A stretch of 64,000 bases of DNA from Caulobacter sp. 602-2. GTDB taxonomy: Bacteria > Pseudomonadota > Alphaproteobacteria > Caulobacterales > Caulobacteraceae. The position numbers and the translations under genes are program-made. Where the stretch lies: NCBI RefSeq assembly GCF_011043625.1, contig NZ_JAAKGT010000013.1, positions 1 to 64,000 on the forward strand, in the 5' to 3' direction. The notes below the pieces were generated by a model, which saw nothing but the letters and a program-made list of their open reading frames with translations, was not told the DNA's origin and did no database searches. Shown here one piece after another: positions 42,243-50,985 of this stretch (the stretch's first letter is position 1; each line of letters begins with the position of its first letter).

Positions 42243-43322
42243 CTACAGCGTCTCCAGGAACGCCACCAGCGCGGCCTTCTCCTCGCGGCTCAGGCCCAGC
42301 GGCCTCAGCAGCGGGGTCGTGGTCGGGAACAGGCGGTCGCCGGCCTGTTCGGGCTTGGGCCGCGGGCGCGCGCCGCCCTCGTTGTAGAAGTTCACCGTCC
42401 CCTCCAGCGTGGGGAAGATGCCGTTGTGCATGTAGGGCCCGGTCTTGGAGATCCCGCGCAACGACGGCGTCAGGAACGCGCCGACGTCGGCCGGGTCGCC
42501 GCTGACCTCGTAGCGGCCCAGGTCCTGCAGCTTGCGGCCGTAGAAGCTGAGGCCGATGTTGTGGAACTTGCCGTCCGACAGCAGCGGGCCGTTGTGGCAG
42601 TTCACGCAGCCGGCCTTGCCCTGGAACAGCTCCAGCCCCTGCAGTTCCTGGTCGCTCAGCACCCGGCCGCCCAGCGACAGCATGCGGTCCCACTTGCTGC
42701 TGCGCGGCTTGAGGGTGCGCTGGTAGGCGGCTAGGGCCCTGGCCGCGTCGGGCAGGGTCGGGCGACGGGCGCCGAACACCGCCTGGAAGTCCTTGCGGTA
42801 GTCGGGATCGGCGGCCAGGCGGCGTTCGATCTCGCGCGGGTCGCCGGCCATCTCCTTGTGGTCGACCACGGGGCCCAGGGCCTGGGTCTCCAGGCTGCCG
42901 GCGCGGCCGTCCCAGAACAGCGGCGTGCGCCAGGCCACGACGCTGAGCGTCGGGGCGTTGCGGCGGCCGCGCTGGCGGTCGTGGCCGAACGAGGTCTTCA
43001 CCCCGTCGCCGAAGGCCAGTTCGGGATTGTGGCACGAGGCGCAGGCGATCTGGCCCGAGCCCGACAGCTTGGGATCGTCGAACAGCTTGCGGCCCAGGGC
43101 GATCTTTTCCGGCGTCTGGGGATTGTCGGCCGGGACGCTCGGGGCGGGCAGGGCGCCGAAGGGCGTGAAGCTGGCCCCCGGCAGCAGGGTGGGGGCGGGC
43201 CAGCTGTCGGGCTTGCCCACGAAGGCGGCGCGGCGAAGCGCCGTCGGGTCCGGAAGCGGCGCCAGCCCGATCAGGGCCGCCGCCGTTCCCAGCAGGAGAA
43301 GGAGATTCGCCGCGCGCTTCAT
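42243..43322 (-). CDS. Di-haem cytochrome c peroxidase (MauG-like)
   Basis: This 359-residue periplasmic protein has a signal peptide (about residues 1-20) and two haem-binding motifs, CASCH (Cys94-His98) and CVNCH (Cys239-His243). The MauG/CcpA signatures TPLFWDGRA and PYMHNGIFPTLEGTVNFYNEGG are present. Family members detoxify peroxide or oxidise protein and small-molecule targets. The gene starts three bases after the stop of a TonB-dependent receptor, so the two are surely co-transcribed. Confidence 0.92.
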   Translation of the reverse strand: MKRAANLLLLLGTAAALIGLAPLPDPTALRRAAFVGKPDSWPAPTLLPGASFTPFGALPAPSVPADNPQTPEKIALGRKLFDDPKLSGSGQIACASCHNPELAFGDGVKTSFGHDRQRGRRNAPTLSVVAWRTPLFWDGRAGSLETQALGPVVDHKEMAGDPREIERRLAADPDYRKDFQAVFGARRPTLPDAARALAAYQRTLKPRSSKWDRMLSLGGRVLSDQELQGLELFQGKAGCVNCHNGPLLSDGKFHNIGLSFYGRKLQDLGRYEVSGDPADVGAFLTPSLRGISKTGPYMHNGIFPTLEGTVNFYNEGGARPRPKPEQAGDRLFPTTTPLLRPLGLSREEKAALVAFLETL

Positions 43323-43325
43323 GGA

Positions 43326-45830
43326 TTAGAACTTGTAGCTCATGCCCACCCAGAACGACCGGCCCATGCGGTAGGGCTGGCTGATCGAGGAGGCCGTCAC
43401 CGTCTGGGGCAGGGTGTCGAACAGGTTGGTCACCTTCACGTCCAGCCGCGCCTCGCCATAGGCGGTCTTGGCCACCAGGGCCGAGACGTTGGCGTTGAAG
43501 GTGGTCTGGGCCTTGTAGCGGATCACGTCCCACACCGCATAGCGCACGCCGTCGACGGTCTGGGTCGAGCCCGTCTCTTCGATCTGGTCATAGCCCGAAC
43601 GCCAGCGGGCGTTGAGGTTGGTGCGGATCCGGCCCTTCCACCAGTCGGCGCTCCAGTCGCCGTTGATCAGGCCGGGGGCGGCGTAGTTCAGGCGCTGGTT
43701 GGTGGCGATCACCGACAGCAGGCTGCGGACCTGGCCCTTGTAGTAGACCAGTTCGTCGCCGTACTCGGCCTCGTCCGAGGGATCGACAAGGGTGTTGTCG
43801 CCCATGTTGTCCTCGGTCTTCGCCCACGAGCCGTTCACGCTGAAGGTGTGACGGCCCACGCCCCGGGTCCATTCCGCCGACAGGCTGCGGAACGAGGTCT
43901 CGCCGTCGTTGCCGAGATAGGTGGTGCGGTAGGTGTAGGTCTGGCCGTTGGTCTCGCGGATGTAGTTCTGCACCTCCTCGACGCCGGCCGTGAACTGGTC
44001 GCGGGTCTCGCGGGCCACGCCCTTCAGGCGCGCCACGCCGCCGAACAGCGGCTTGGAGAGCGCGAAGGTCAGCTCGTCCGAATAGGGGATCGCCAGGCCC
44101 GAGCCGGCGACGCCGGCCGACACCGAGTGCGTGCTCAGCGTCCAGGCGTTCATCACCCGCTGGCCGTTCACGATCGAGCTGGTGCGGTTGTAGACGTAGT
44201 TGCCAGGGTACTGCGACTTGATCGCGTAGCCCAGGAAGTCCCGCGAGTAGTAGCGGTTGGCGCCGACGGTGGCGGTGACGTCCCACGGCATCTCGTAGAC
44301 CACCGACAGGCGCGGGGCGAAGTTGTGCTTGGCGACCAGGCTTTCGTGGTCGTAGCGCAGGCCGGCCCGCACGGTCAGCGGACCGCGGCTGACCTCGTAC
44401 TCGGCGAAGGCGGCCACGGCGTCGACCTCGGCCGAGGCGTCATAGGCCTTGTAGAGGCTGTAGACGGTCAGGGCGGCGTCGCCGGCGATGCAGGCCGGGT
44501 CGCCCTGCGAGCAGACGATGCGGCTGTCGACGGTGGTGGTGCGGTAGGCGTAGTTGTCGACCGGGCGGCTCTTGCGGGCCTCCACGTGGCTGTAGTCGAT
44601 GCCCAGGCGCAGGTCGCCGCCCAGCAGCGGCTGGTTCCAGCGCGCCTGCAGGCCCAGGTCCTCCTGCCACTGGTCGAGGTCGCCGAAGCTGCCGTCGACG
44701 CAGTTGGTCGCCGAGCACCAGTTGGCGTAGGCGGCGGCCGACGACCAGGTGAACAGCGTGGAGGGGGCCTCGCGGCCGCTGCGCGCCTTGGCGTAGGTGG
44801 CGGTCAGCGACCAGTCGGCCTCGCCGCGCTTGCCCAGCAGTTCGATCTTGCTGGTCACGCCGCCGCCCTTCTGGGTCATCACCGCGTTGCGCGAGTTGGA
44901 GGCCGAGTTCTGGCTCGTATAGGGGCTGTAGGCGACCTGGCCGCGCAGGGTCAGGTCGGGCGCCAGGTCGACCTCGACCTTGGCCAGGGCGTTGTCGGTG
45001 CGGCTCTTCAGGCCGAAGGGCGTGCCGCCGTAGTTGGCGTGCCGGTAGTAGGTCATGTCGGTCTGCTGGCGGCCGCCGGCCAGCAGCACGCGAACCTTGT
45101 CGTTGATCGGCAGGTCGACCGAGCCGCTGACGCGGCACTTCTCGTAGTTCGGCGGCTCGGGCTCGGCGCCGTTCAGGGCGTCGCGGACGACCCCCGGGAT
45201 CTTGAACGAGGTCATGCTGTCGTTGGTGCAGCCGGCCGTGACCGAGGCGCCGAAGACGTGCGCGGGCTGGCGGGTCTCGATCTGCACGACGCCGCCGGTG
45301 AAGCCGCCATAGCGGGCCGAGACGTTGCTGTCGCGCACGGTCACCGATTCCAGCAGGTTGCTGTCCAGCCAGATCGACTGGGCGCTGCCGCCGGCGGCCT
45401 CGTTGTAGTCCTGGGGGTTGCCGATATCGACGACGTCCAGGCGGCTGTTCACGCCCACGCCGTCGATCGAGAAGTAGTTGTCGTAGAACTGGCCGCCCGA
45501 GATCGAGACCTTGGCCGGACGCATGTCCTGGATGCTTTCCTGCGTCGCCAGGCCCTGGTCGGAGTCGAAGTTGGCGAACGGCAGGATCTTCAGGGTCTCG
45601 ATGACGTCGCCGGTGCCGGGCGAGCGGTCCTCGATCGCGCGGCGGGTGATCTTCGAGGTGCCGGAATCGACCGGGTCGTTGGCCTCGTAGGCCGCGGCGG
45701 GCGGCGCGGCGCTGGTCGCCTCGATGCTGACTTTCGGCAGGCGCTCGGCTTTTTCGTCCTGGCTCCAGGCCTGGCTGGCCGCGCCCATCGCCACGGCCAT
45801 GGCCGCGGTCGTCATCATCACTCGCTTCAT
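43326..45830 (-). CDS. TonB-dependent receptor coupled to di-haem peroxidase
   Basis: This 834-residue receptor has a signal peptide (about residues 1-24, ending QAWSQ), a plug domain containing KITRRAIEDRS, DNYFSIDGVGVNSRLDVVD and GVVQIET, and a long barrel ending in a terminal aromatic (GRSFWVGMSYKF). Its ligand is not evident from sequence. The ATG at 45830 is chosen because it opens the signal peptide; a longer frame from 45872 is not hydrophobic. The MauG-like peroxidase follows three bases after its stop. Confidence 0.9.
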   Translation of the reverse strand: MKRVMMTTAAMAVAMGAASQAWSQDEKAERLPKVSIEATSAAPPAAAYEANDPVDSGTSKITRRAIEDRSPGTGDVIETLKILPFANFDSDQGLATQESIQDMRPAKVSISGGQFYDNYFSIDGVGVNSRLDVVDIGNPQDYNEAAGGSAQSIWLDSNLLESVTVRDSNVSARYGGFTGGVVQIETRQPAHVFGASVTAGCTNDSMTSFKIPGVVRDALNGAEPEPPNYEKCRVSGSVDLPINDKVRVLLAGGRQQTDMTYYRHANYGGTPFGLKSRTDNALAKVEVDLAPDLTLRGQVAYSPYTSQNSASNSRNAVMTQKGGGVTSKIELLGKRGEADWSLTATYAKARSGREAPSTLFTWSSAAAYANWCSATNCVDGSFGDLDQWQEDLGLQARWNQPLLGGDLRLGIDYSHVEARKSRPVDNYAYRTTTVDSRIVCSQGDPACIAGDAALTVYSLYKAYDASAEVDAVAAFAEYEVSRGPLTVRAGLRYDHESLVAKHNFAPRLSVVYEMPWDVTATVGANRYYSRDFLGYAIKSQYPGNYVYNRTSSIVNGQRVMNAWTLSTHSVSAGVAGSGLAIPYSDELTFALSKPLFGGVARLKGVARETRDQFTAGVEEVQNYIRETNGQTYTYRTTYLGNDGETSFRSLSAEWTRGVGRHTFSVNGSWAKTEDNMGDNTLVDPSDEAEYGDELVYYKGQVRSLLSVIATNQRLNYAAPGLINGDWSADWWKGRIRTNLNARWRSGYDQIEETGSTQTVDGVRYAVWDVIRYKAQTTFNANVSALVAKTAYGEARLDVKVTNLFDTLPQTVTASSISQPYRMGRSFWVGMSYKF

Positions 45831-45988
45831 CACTCGCCCCGTATCAACGCTCGTGCGTATCAATCGCATCAAGGGCGGGGGTCATACGGACGTTGAGAGT
45901 GGTTCGCAACTAAGGGATCGCCGCAGCCGGCAAAAAATGGGCGAAACCTGGGAAGAACTGCGAACCGGTCGTCGGTTGGCGACTACCG

Positions 45989-46363
45989 TTACTTGCGTCG
46001 TTCTTTCAGCTCTTCCAGGAAGCGATATTCCAGCGCCTGCTCGAACTCGCTGGCCTCGACGAAGCGGCGCTTCATCGAGAGGCCGGGAAACCCGGCTTCG
46101 TCGGCCCGCTCGGTCTTGGCGCTGGCGGGCCTGAAGCGCGGACCCCGGTGGGGCGCGCTCTCCGGCTCGGCGGCGGGCAGTTCGGCGGCGTTCTGGGAAG
46201 CCAGCTGCTCGGCGGCCTCGGCCGGGCTGACCACGCCGTCGCCGTCCCGGTCGGCCAGGTTCAGCACCAGCCTCTGCGGCGCCAGCGGCGAGGCGGCTGG
46301 CGCCTGGGCCATGGCCGGAGCGGCCAGCAGCAGGGGCAGAGCGAGGGCGGCGAGGCGGATCAT
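45989..46363 (-). CDS. Secreted EF-hand protein
   Basis: This 124-residue protein has a signal peptide (about residues 1-20, AAPAMAQ) and a single canonical calcium-binding loop DRDGDGVVSPAEAAE at about residues 38-52. A basic C-terminus (EELKERRK) follows. It is 158 bp upstream of the receptor gene on the same strand and may belong to the same transcript. A regulatory or structural calcium role in the periplasm is inference. Confidence 0.75.
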   Translation of the reverse strand: MIRLAALALPLLLAAPAMAQAPAASPLAPQRLVLNLADRDGDGVVSPAEAAEQLASQNAAELPAAEPESAPHRGPRFRPASAKTERADEAGFPGLSMKRRFVEASEFEQALEYRFLEELKERRK

Positions 46364-46430
46364 GGCGCGTCTCCACGGAACGCCGCAGCGTGACTCAGAC
46401 CGCGGCGGCGCGCAACTCGGGCGAGAGCCG

Positions 46431-47336
46431 TCAGTATTCGTCGTCGCCGTCGAGATCGAACGGCAGTTCGTCCTGGTCGCCCTTGGCCTCGCGGGCGGCC
46501 TTGGACACCGGCTTGTAGGGACGATCGGGCGGCAGGTAGGCCGGTTCGTCGGCGGTATCGCCGTCGTCGGCCCAGCCCTGGATCGGCGCGTCCGGGTCCG
46601 ACCACGGCGGATCGGCGGCCTCGGGGCCGTCGTCGATCTCCTCGAACAGCGGCGCGGTGGCGACGGCCGCGGCGGTCGCGCCGGCGCCGGCGGTCACCGC
46701 CTCGCGGGCCGAACGATAAGGCTTGGGCTTGTCGGCCTGGGCGGCCGGTTCCGGTCGGCGGGCGATCTCGGGTTCGGAGGCCTTGGCGGCGGGCGAGGCG
46801 CCGCGCGGGGCCAGCGGCCGGCGCACGATCGCTTCGGCGCGGGCCAGCCAGCGGTTGGCCTCCTGGATCGCCAGGGCGGGCGAACGGCTCTGGCGCTGCT
46901 GCTCGTCGCCCTCCAGCCAGAGGTCGAGTTCGAAGTCGGGGTGGCGCGGATCGTCGAAGATCAGCCGCAGGCAGACGCGGGCGGCCTGCTGCACGATCTG
47001 GTCGATCGCCCGGCGCTGCTCGCCGCGGAACACCCGGCCCACCACCTGGTTGTCGACCGACAGCTCGGCGCCCATCAGCTCGTCGATGCGATAGAGCAGG
47101 CACCAGGTCCCGCTGTCCCAGGCGACGGCGGCGGTGTTGGTGTCGAACGAGAAGCCCACGCCCTTGCCGCGGCCGCGAGCGATGATGACGGTCTCCGGCT
47201 CGCCCTTGAGCACATGGCGCAGGGCGCGGCGGATGCGACGCTCTTCGTCCATGAACCAGATGGCCGCGCTGCCCATGAAGGTGACGGCCGACCCGGCGAT
47301 GGCGACAAGCAACAGGAGGCGCCAGAACTCGCTCAT
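46431..47336 (-). CDS. Hypothetical membrane-anchored protein
   Basis: This 301-residue protein has one N-terminal hydrophobic segment (about residues 6-28), a globular part (about residues 30-140, including GFSFDTNTAAVAWDSGTWCLLYR and DPRHPDFELDLWLEG), and a long disordered Ala/Pro-rich tail ending in acidic DLDGDDEY. No family is recognised. It lies 67 bp upstream of the EF-hand gene on the same strand. Confidence 0.65.
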   Translation of the reverse strand: MSEFWRLLLLVAIAGSAVTFMGSAAIWFMDEERRIRRALRHVLKGEPETVIIARGRGKGVGFSFDTNTAAVAWDSGTWCLLYRIDELMGAELSVDNQVVGRVFRGEQRRAIDQIVQQAARVCLRLIFDDPRHPDFELDLWLEGDEQQRQSRSPALAIQEANRWLARAEAIVRRPLAPRGASPAAKASEPEIARRPEPAAQADKPKPYRSAREAVTAGAGATAAAVATAPLFEEIDDGPEAADPPWSDPDAPIQGWADDGDTADEPAYLPPDRPYKPVSKAAREAKGDQDELPFDLDGDDEY

Positions 47337-47457
47337 GGCGCGGAGGCTAGCGGCGTTCGCGGATTCGCGACAGAGGCGCCGGCTACCGGCGCCGTGAGCG
47401 CTTGCGCGGCGCCGTTTCAGAAGGACATTCTAGCTGCGCACAACTATGGAGCGCGAT

Positions 47458-47790
47458 ATGCGGATGCCGCTCATCGGAATGGCGATCGGCGCGGCGATGC
47501 TCTCAGGGTGCGCTTCGGCCTCGTTCGAGATCTCCAGGCAAGATCAGATCGACGACGTCGAGCGGGTGCGCGCCGGGTTCGACGCCGGCATTCTCGCCGC
47601 GGGAGGCTCGGTGAGTTATCCGGCGATGGATTACTCGACGGCCCGTTGCCGCTGGGCGGCGGGCGATCCGACCCTCGCGGTCTGTCGCACTCAGCGCAAG
47701 TTCCTGAATCGGCCGTGGAGGTCCGTTACGGTCAGCTACCGTCGCGACGCGGCCGGACTCTGGGCCCAGGTGGACCGTCCGGGCTCCTAG
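47458..47790 (+). CDS. Small hypothetical lipoprotein
   Basis: This 110-residue protein begins with a lipoprotein signal whose box LSGC places Cys18 as the lipidated residue. The rest, including VERVRAGFDAGILAAGGSVSYPA and RWAAGDPTLAVCR, matches no family I recognise. The ATG at 47458 has GGAG seven bases upstream; a start at 47446 is possible. It ends convergently with xthA, overlapping it by four bases. The local composition is somewhat less GC-rich than its neighbours. Confidence 0.6.
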   Translation: MRMPLIGMAIGAAMLSGCASASFEISRQDQIDDVERVRAGFDAGILAAGGSVSYPAMDYSTARCRWAAGDPTLAVCRTQRKFLNRPWRSVTVSYRRDAAGLWAQVDRPGS

Positions 47791-48575
47791 AGCGCCAGCG
47801 TCGCCACCACCGGCACGTGGTCGGAGGGCTTTTCCTTGTCGCGCTCGTCGCGGTGGATCTTCACCTCGGCCAGCTTGTCGGCCGCCTGCGGCGACAGCAG
47901 CAGGTGGTCGATGCGGATGCCCAGGTTCCGGGGCCAGGCGCCGGCCTGGTAGTCCCAGAAGGTGTAGCCGCCGGGCGTCCCGTCCGCCTGCATGTAGGCG
48001 TCGGTGAAGCCGAGGTTCTTGAGCGCCCGGAAGGCCGCGCGGCTCTCGGGCTGGAAAAGGGCGTCGCCCAGCCAAGCCTCGGGATTGGCCACGTCCTCGA
48101 CCTCGGGGATGACGTTGTAGTCGCCCGCGATGACCAACGGCTCCTCGAAGGCGAGGAGGCCCTTGGCGTGTTCGTGCAGGCGGCGCATCCACGACAGCTT
48201 GTAGGCGAACTTCTCGGTGCCGATCGGATTGCCGTTGGGCAGGTAGATGCCGATCACCCGCACCGGCTTGGGGCCCGAGATCACCGCCTCGACATAGCGG
48301 GCCTGCTCGTCCTCGGCGTCGCCGTCCAGCAGCGGCAGGCCCTTGCGGACGTCCTCGACCGGGTGCTTGGAGAGCAGGGCCACGCCGTTATAGGTCTTCT
48401 GGCCATGGACGACGACGTTGTAGCCCAGGCGCTCGAAGGCCTCGGCCGGGAACTTTTCGTCGACGCACTTGATCTCCTGCAGCACCGCGACGTCGGGCGC
48501 CTCGGCCTCGAACCAGGCCAGGACGTTTTCCAGGCGGGCGTTGACCGAATTGACGTTCCAGGTGGCGATGCGCAT
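47787..48575 (-). CDS. xthA: Exodeoxyribonuclease III
   Basis: This 262-residue AP endonuclease/3'-exonuclease belongs to the EEP superfamily. ATWNVNSVNARLENVLAW opens the domain, LQEIKC carries the metal-binding Glu, GIYLPNGNPI and AGDYNVIPEVED supply catalytic residues, and a final KPSDHVPVVATL gives the conserved Asp-His. It acts in base-excision repair in the cytosol. Confidence 0.94.
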   Translation of the reverse strand: MRIATWNVNSVNARLENVLAWFEAEAPDVAVLQEIKCVDEKFPAEAFERLGYNVVVHGQKTYNGVALLSKHPVEDVRKGLPLLDGDAEDEQARYVEAVISGPKPVRVIGIYLPNGNPIGTEKFAYKLSWMRRLHEHAKGLLAFEEPLVIAGDYNVIPEVEDVANPEAWLGDALFQPESRAAFRALKNLGFTDAYMQADGTPGGYTFWDYQAGAWPRNLGIRIDHLLLSPQAADKLAEVKIHRDERDKEKPSDHVPVVATLAL

Positions 48576-48691
48576 GGCGGGCTCCGATAGGCGCGCGGAG
48601 GCTAGGGGGCGGCGGCCTCGCGCTCAAGCCATGGCAAGGAGATTTCCGGGGATAGGGAGGGACGCCGCAGGGCGTCCCTCCGTTCGCGCGG

Positions 48692-49789
48692 TCAGGCGTT
48701 GCGGGCCTGGCGACCGGCGCGCACCGCGGCGGCCAGTTCGTCCAGCACGCGCACCGACGTGTCCCAGTCGATGCAGGCGTCGGTGACCGACTGGCCGTAG
48801 GTCAGGGCCTTGCCGGGAACGATGTCCTGGCGGCCGGCCACGAGGTTGCTCTCGATCATCACGCCCATGATCGGCGAGGCGCCGGTCGCCACCTGGGCGG
48901 CGATGTCGGCGACCACGGCCGGCTGGTTCTCGTGGTTCTTGCCGCTGTTGGCGTGGCTGGCGTCGACCATCAGGCGCGGCGGCAGGCCGGCCTTCGTCAG
49001 GGCCTCCGCCGCCGCCGCGACGCTGGCGGCGTCGTAGTTGGGCGTCTTGCCGCCGCGGAGCACGACGTGGCTGTCGGCGTTGCCGGTGGTGGTGGCGATG
49101 GCGGCGCGGCCTTCCTTGGTCACGGCCAGGAAATGGTGCGGCTGGGCCGCGGCGGTGACCGCGTCGACCGCCACCTTCACGTCGCCGTTGGTGCCGTTCT
49201 TGAAGCCCACGGGGCACGACAGGCCAGACGCCATCTCGCGGTGGATCTGGCTTTCGGTGGTGCGGGCGCCGATCGCGCCCCAGGCCACTAGGTCGGCGAT
49301 GTACTGCGGGGTGGTGACGTCCAGGAACTCGCAGGCCGCCGGCAGGCCCTGGGCGGCGACGTCGAGCAGCACCCGGCGCGCCAGGCGCAGGCCCTCGTTG
49401 ATGTGGAAGCCGCCGTCCAGGCCCGGATCGTTGATCAGGCCCTTCCAGCCCACGGTCGTGCGCGGCTTTTCGAAGTAGACGCGCATGATCACTTCCAGCT
49501 CGCCGGCGTGGCGCTCGCGTTCGGCGGCCAGGCGGCTGGCGTAGTCGATGGCGGCCTTGGGGTCATGGATCGAGCAGGGGCCGATCACCACCACCAGGCG
49601 GTCGTCGCGACCGTGCAGGATCTCGTGCACCGCCTGGCGGGAGTCCTTGACGATCTCGGCGGTCGTCGAGGTGGCCGGCGCCTCGCCGATCACCTGGGCG
49701 GGCGGGCTGAGGGTCTGCAGGCGGGAAATGCGCAGGTCGTCGGTGGGGACGGGCAGCGAGACGAGATTGGCGGCGGTCGAGGATGGCAT
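48692..49789 (-). CDS. aroG: 3-deoxy-D-arabino-heptulosonate 7-phosphate synthase, class I
   Basis: This 365-residue enzyme condenses phosphoenolpyruvate and erythrose-4-phosphate, the first step of aromatic amino-acid synthesis. Signatures include VVIGPCSIHDPKAAIDYASRL, FEKPRTTVGWKG, GVGIKNGT-like PVGFKNGTNGDVKVAVDA and VDASHANSGK. It is of the AroF/G/H type. Upstream lies a translated leader with clustered Phe, Trp and Tyr codons and an intrinsic terminator, so its transcription is probably controlled by aromatic amino acids. Confidence 0.96.
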   Translation of the reverse strand: MPSSTAANLVSLPVPTDDLRISRLQTLSPPAQVIGEAPATSTTAEIVKDSRQAVHEILHGRDDRLVVVIGPCSIHDPKAAIDYASRLAAERERHAGELEVIMRVYFEKPRTTVGWKGLINDPGLDGGFHINEGLRLARRVLLDVAAQGLPAACEFLDVTTPQYIADLVAWGAIGARTTESQIHREMASGLSCPVGFKNGTNGDVKVAVDAVTAAAQPHHFLAVTKEGRAAIATTTGNADSHVVLRGGKTPNYDAASVAAAAEALTKAGLPPRLMVDASHANSGKNHENQPAVVADIAAQVATGASPIMGVMIESNLVAGRQDIVPGKALTYGQSVTDACIDWDTSVRVLDELAAAVRAGRQARNA

Positions 49790-49826
49790 GGCGTGCTCCG
49801 GAAAATTCGCGGGGTCCGGCGGCCAT

Positions 49827-49859
49827 CAAAAAAGCCGCCCGGGGAACCCCTGGCGGCTG
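49827..49859 (-). terminator. Intrinsic terminator within the aroG leader
   Basis: On the minus strand AGCCGCC pairs with GGCGGCT, with a GGGG-CCCC inner stem, followed by six Ts. It lies 28 bp after the leader peptide stop and about 40 bp before the aroG start. The CGCCAG at its 5' arm can pair instead with CTGGCG in the leader, giving an antiterminator. Confidence 0.85.
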
Positions 49860-49886
49860 GTGAAAGGCGTTTTTGGCGGCCAGATC

Positions 49887-49970
49887 TCAGGCCAAACGAT
49901 CCCCTCCCGGCGCCAGAGGCGTCGGATAGCTAAAGTACCAAAACAGCTGTTGGCTGGCGGCGAGGGTCAT
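49887..49970 (-). CDS. Aromatic leader peptide of aroG
   Basis: A 27-residue frame, too short for ordinary gene calling, lies between the upstream hypothetical gene and aroG. It encodes MTLAASQQLFWYFSYPTPL and eight further residues. Residues 10-15 are F-W-Y-F-S-Y: five of six codons specify aromatic amino acids, the end products of the pathway started by AroG. Ribosome stalling there would cover CGCCAG (49954-49959), freeing CTGGCG (49911-49916) to pair with the terminator's 5' arm. The start has AGG six bases upstream. Confidence 0.8.
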   Translation of the reverse strand: MTLAASQQLFWYFSYPTPLAPGGDRLA

Positions 49971-50038
49971 CGACCTGACCGTAGAGCGTAGTTTGCGGCC
50001 TGTCACCCCCTTACTGCGTCGCGAGCGTCCAGCCGCGT

Positions 50039-50557
50039 TCAGGCGGGGAAGATCAGCACTTCGTCGGGGGCAAGCGAGCGCAGCGCGTCCAGCCGGTCGC
50101 CGCGCGGCGGGGCGTCGCGACGGCGCGGCGGCGTGATCTCGTCCTCGAGGCCGCCGGAATAGAGGTGCAGGAAGAGGCCCGCTCGGGGCAGGCGCAGGGA
50201 GGATTGGACGTCGGCGATCACGGCCGCCCACAGTTCGAAGCTGTCGACGCCCTCCTGCGAGCGGGTCGAGGCCTTGCGGCGATCAGCCAGCGCGCGGTCG
50301 ATCTTGGCCTTGGACCATCCCTTGGCGGCCAGGCGCCGGGCTTCGTCCCCTTCGGCGGGGCCTTCGAGCGACGGCGCCAGGACCGTGCCGCAGTCGCACT
50401 CTCGCATGCAGGTCAGGTACTGGCGCTCGTCGGCGCGCAGGACGCGGCGCACGGACGGATTGTCGATCGCCTCGGCGGTTCGGCCATGCCGCTTCATCAC
50501 CGCCCGCAAGGCGGCCTCGTCCTCGGTGGGAACGATCAGGGTGATGAAGTGGCACAT
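50039..50557 (-). CDS. Hypothetical cysteine-containing protein
   Basis: This 172-residue soluble protein begins MCHFITLIVPTEDEAALR and holds a Cys cluster LTCMRECDCGTVLAP at about residues 48-62, which might bind a metal. A helical middle with ARRLAAKGWSKAKIDRALADRR follows. I do not recognise the family. It starts 18 bases after the stop of the erpA gene, so the two are co-transcribed, and the aroG leader follows 68 bp after its stop. Confidence 0.7.
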   Translation of the reverse strand: MCHFITLIVPTEDEAALRAVMKRHGRTAEAIDNPSVRRVLRADERQYLTCMRECDCGTVLAPSLEGPAEGDEARRLAAKGWSKAKIDRALADRRKASTRSQEGVDSFELWAAVIADVQSSLRLPRAGLFLHLYSGGLEDEITPPRRRDAPPRGDRLDALRSLAPDEVLIFPA

Positions 50558-50575
50558 GGCCCTTGGGCCCGTGCG

Positions 50576-50908
50576 TCAGATCGAGAAGCTGACGCCGCAG
50601 CCGCAGCTGGACTTGGCGTTGGGGTTCCTGACCCGGAACTCGGCGCCGGCCAATTCGTCGACGAAGTCGATCTCCGAGCCCTTCAGCAGGGCCAGCGAGA
50701 CCACGTCGACCAGGGCCGAGGCGCCGTCGCGCTCGATCTTCAGGTCGTCCTGCTCGGCGGCCTCGACCAGGTCGAACCGGTACTGGAAGCCCGAGCAGCC
50801 GCCGCCGTCGACGGCCACGCGAAGCATCACTTCGCGGCCTTCGGCCTGGGAAAGGGCGTGCAGCCGGCGTGCGGCGTTGGAAGAAAGCGTAACGGTGGTG
50901 TCGGTCAT
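50576..50908 (-). CDS. erpA: A-type Fe-S cluster carrier (ErpA/IscA family)
   Basis: This 110-residue protein has the three conserved cysteines of A-type carriers in GGGCSGFQY and the C-terminal SCGCGVSF. It carries iron-sulfur clusters from the assembly scaffold to target proteins. The ErpA label comes from length and the C-terminal motif; IscA or SufA cannot be excluded. It is divergent from dgt and upstream of a hypothetical Cys protein. Confidence 0.9.
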   Translation of the reverse strand: MTDTTVTLSSNAARRLHALSQAEGREVMLRVAVDGGGCSGFQYRFDLVEAAEQDDLKIERDGASALVDVVSLALLKGSEIDFVDELAGAEFRVRNPNAKSSCGCGVSFSI

Positions 50909-50985
50909 GGCTGTGGAAACTTGATCTATCGCATATATGAGGGCGACCGCGTCCCGGGAAAAGGGGCGATCAGCAAAGGCCGCTC

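Noticed and set aside
42858..45896. A 1,012-codon open frame on the plus strand opposite the TonB receptor and peroxidase.
   Set aside because: It is antisense to two clearly conserved genes and has the Gly/Arg/Val-rich composition of high-GC shadow frames.
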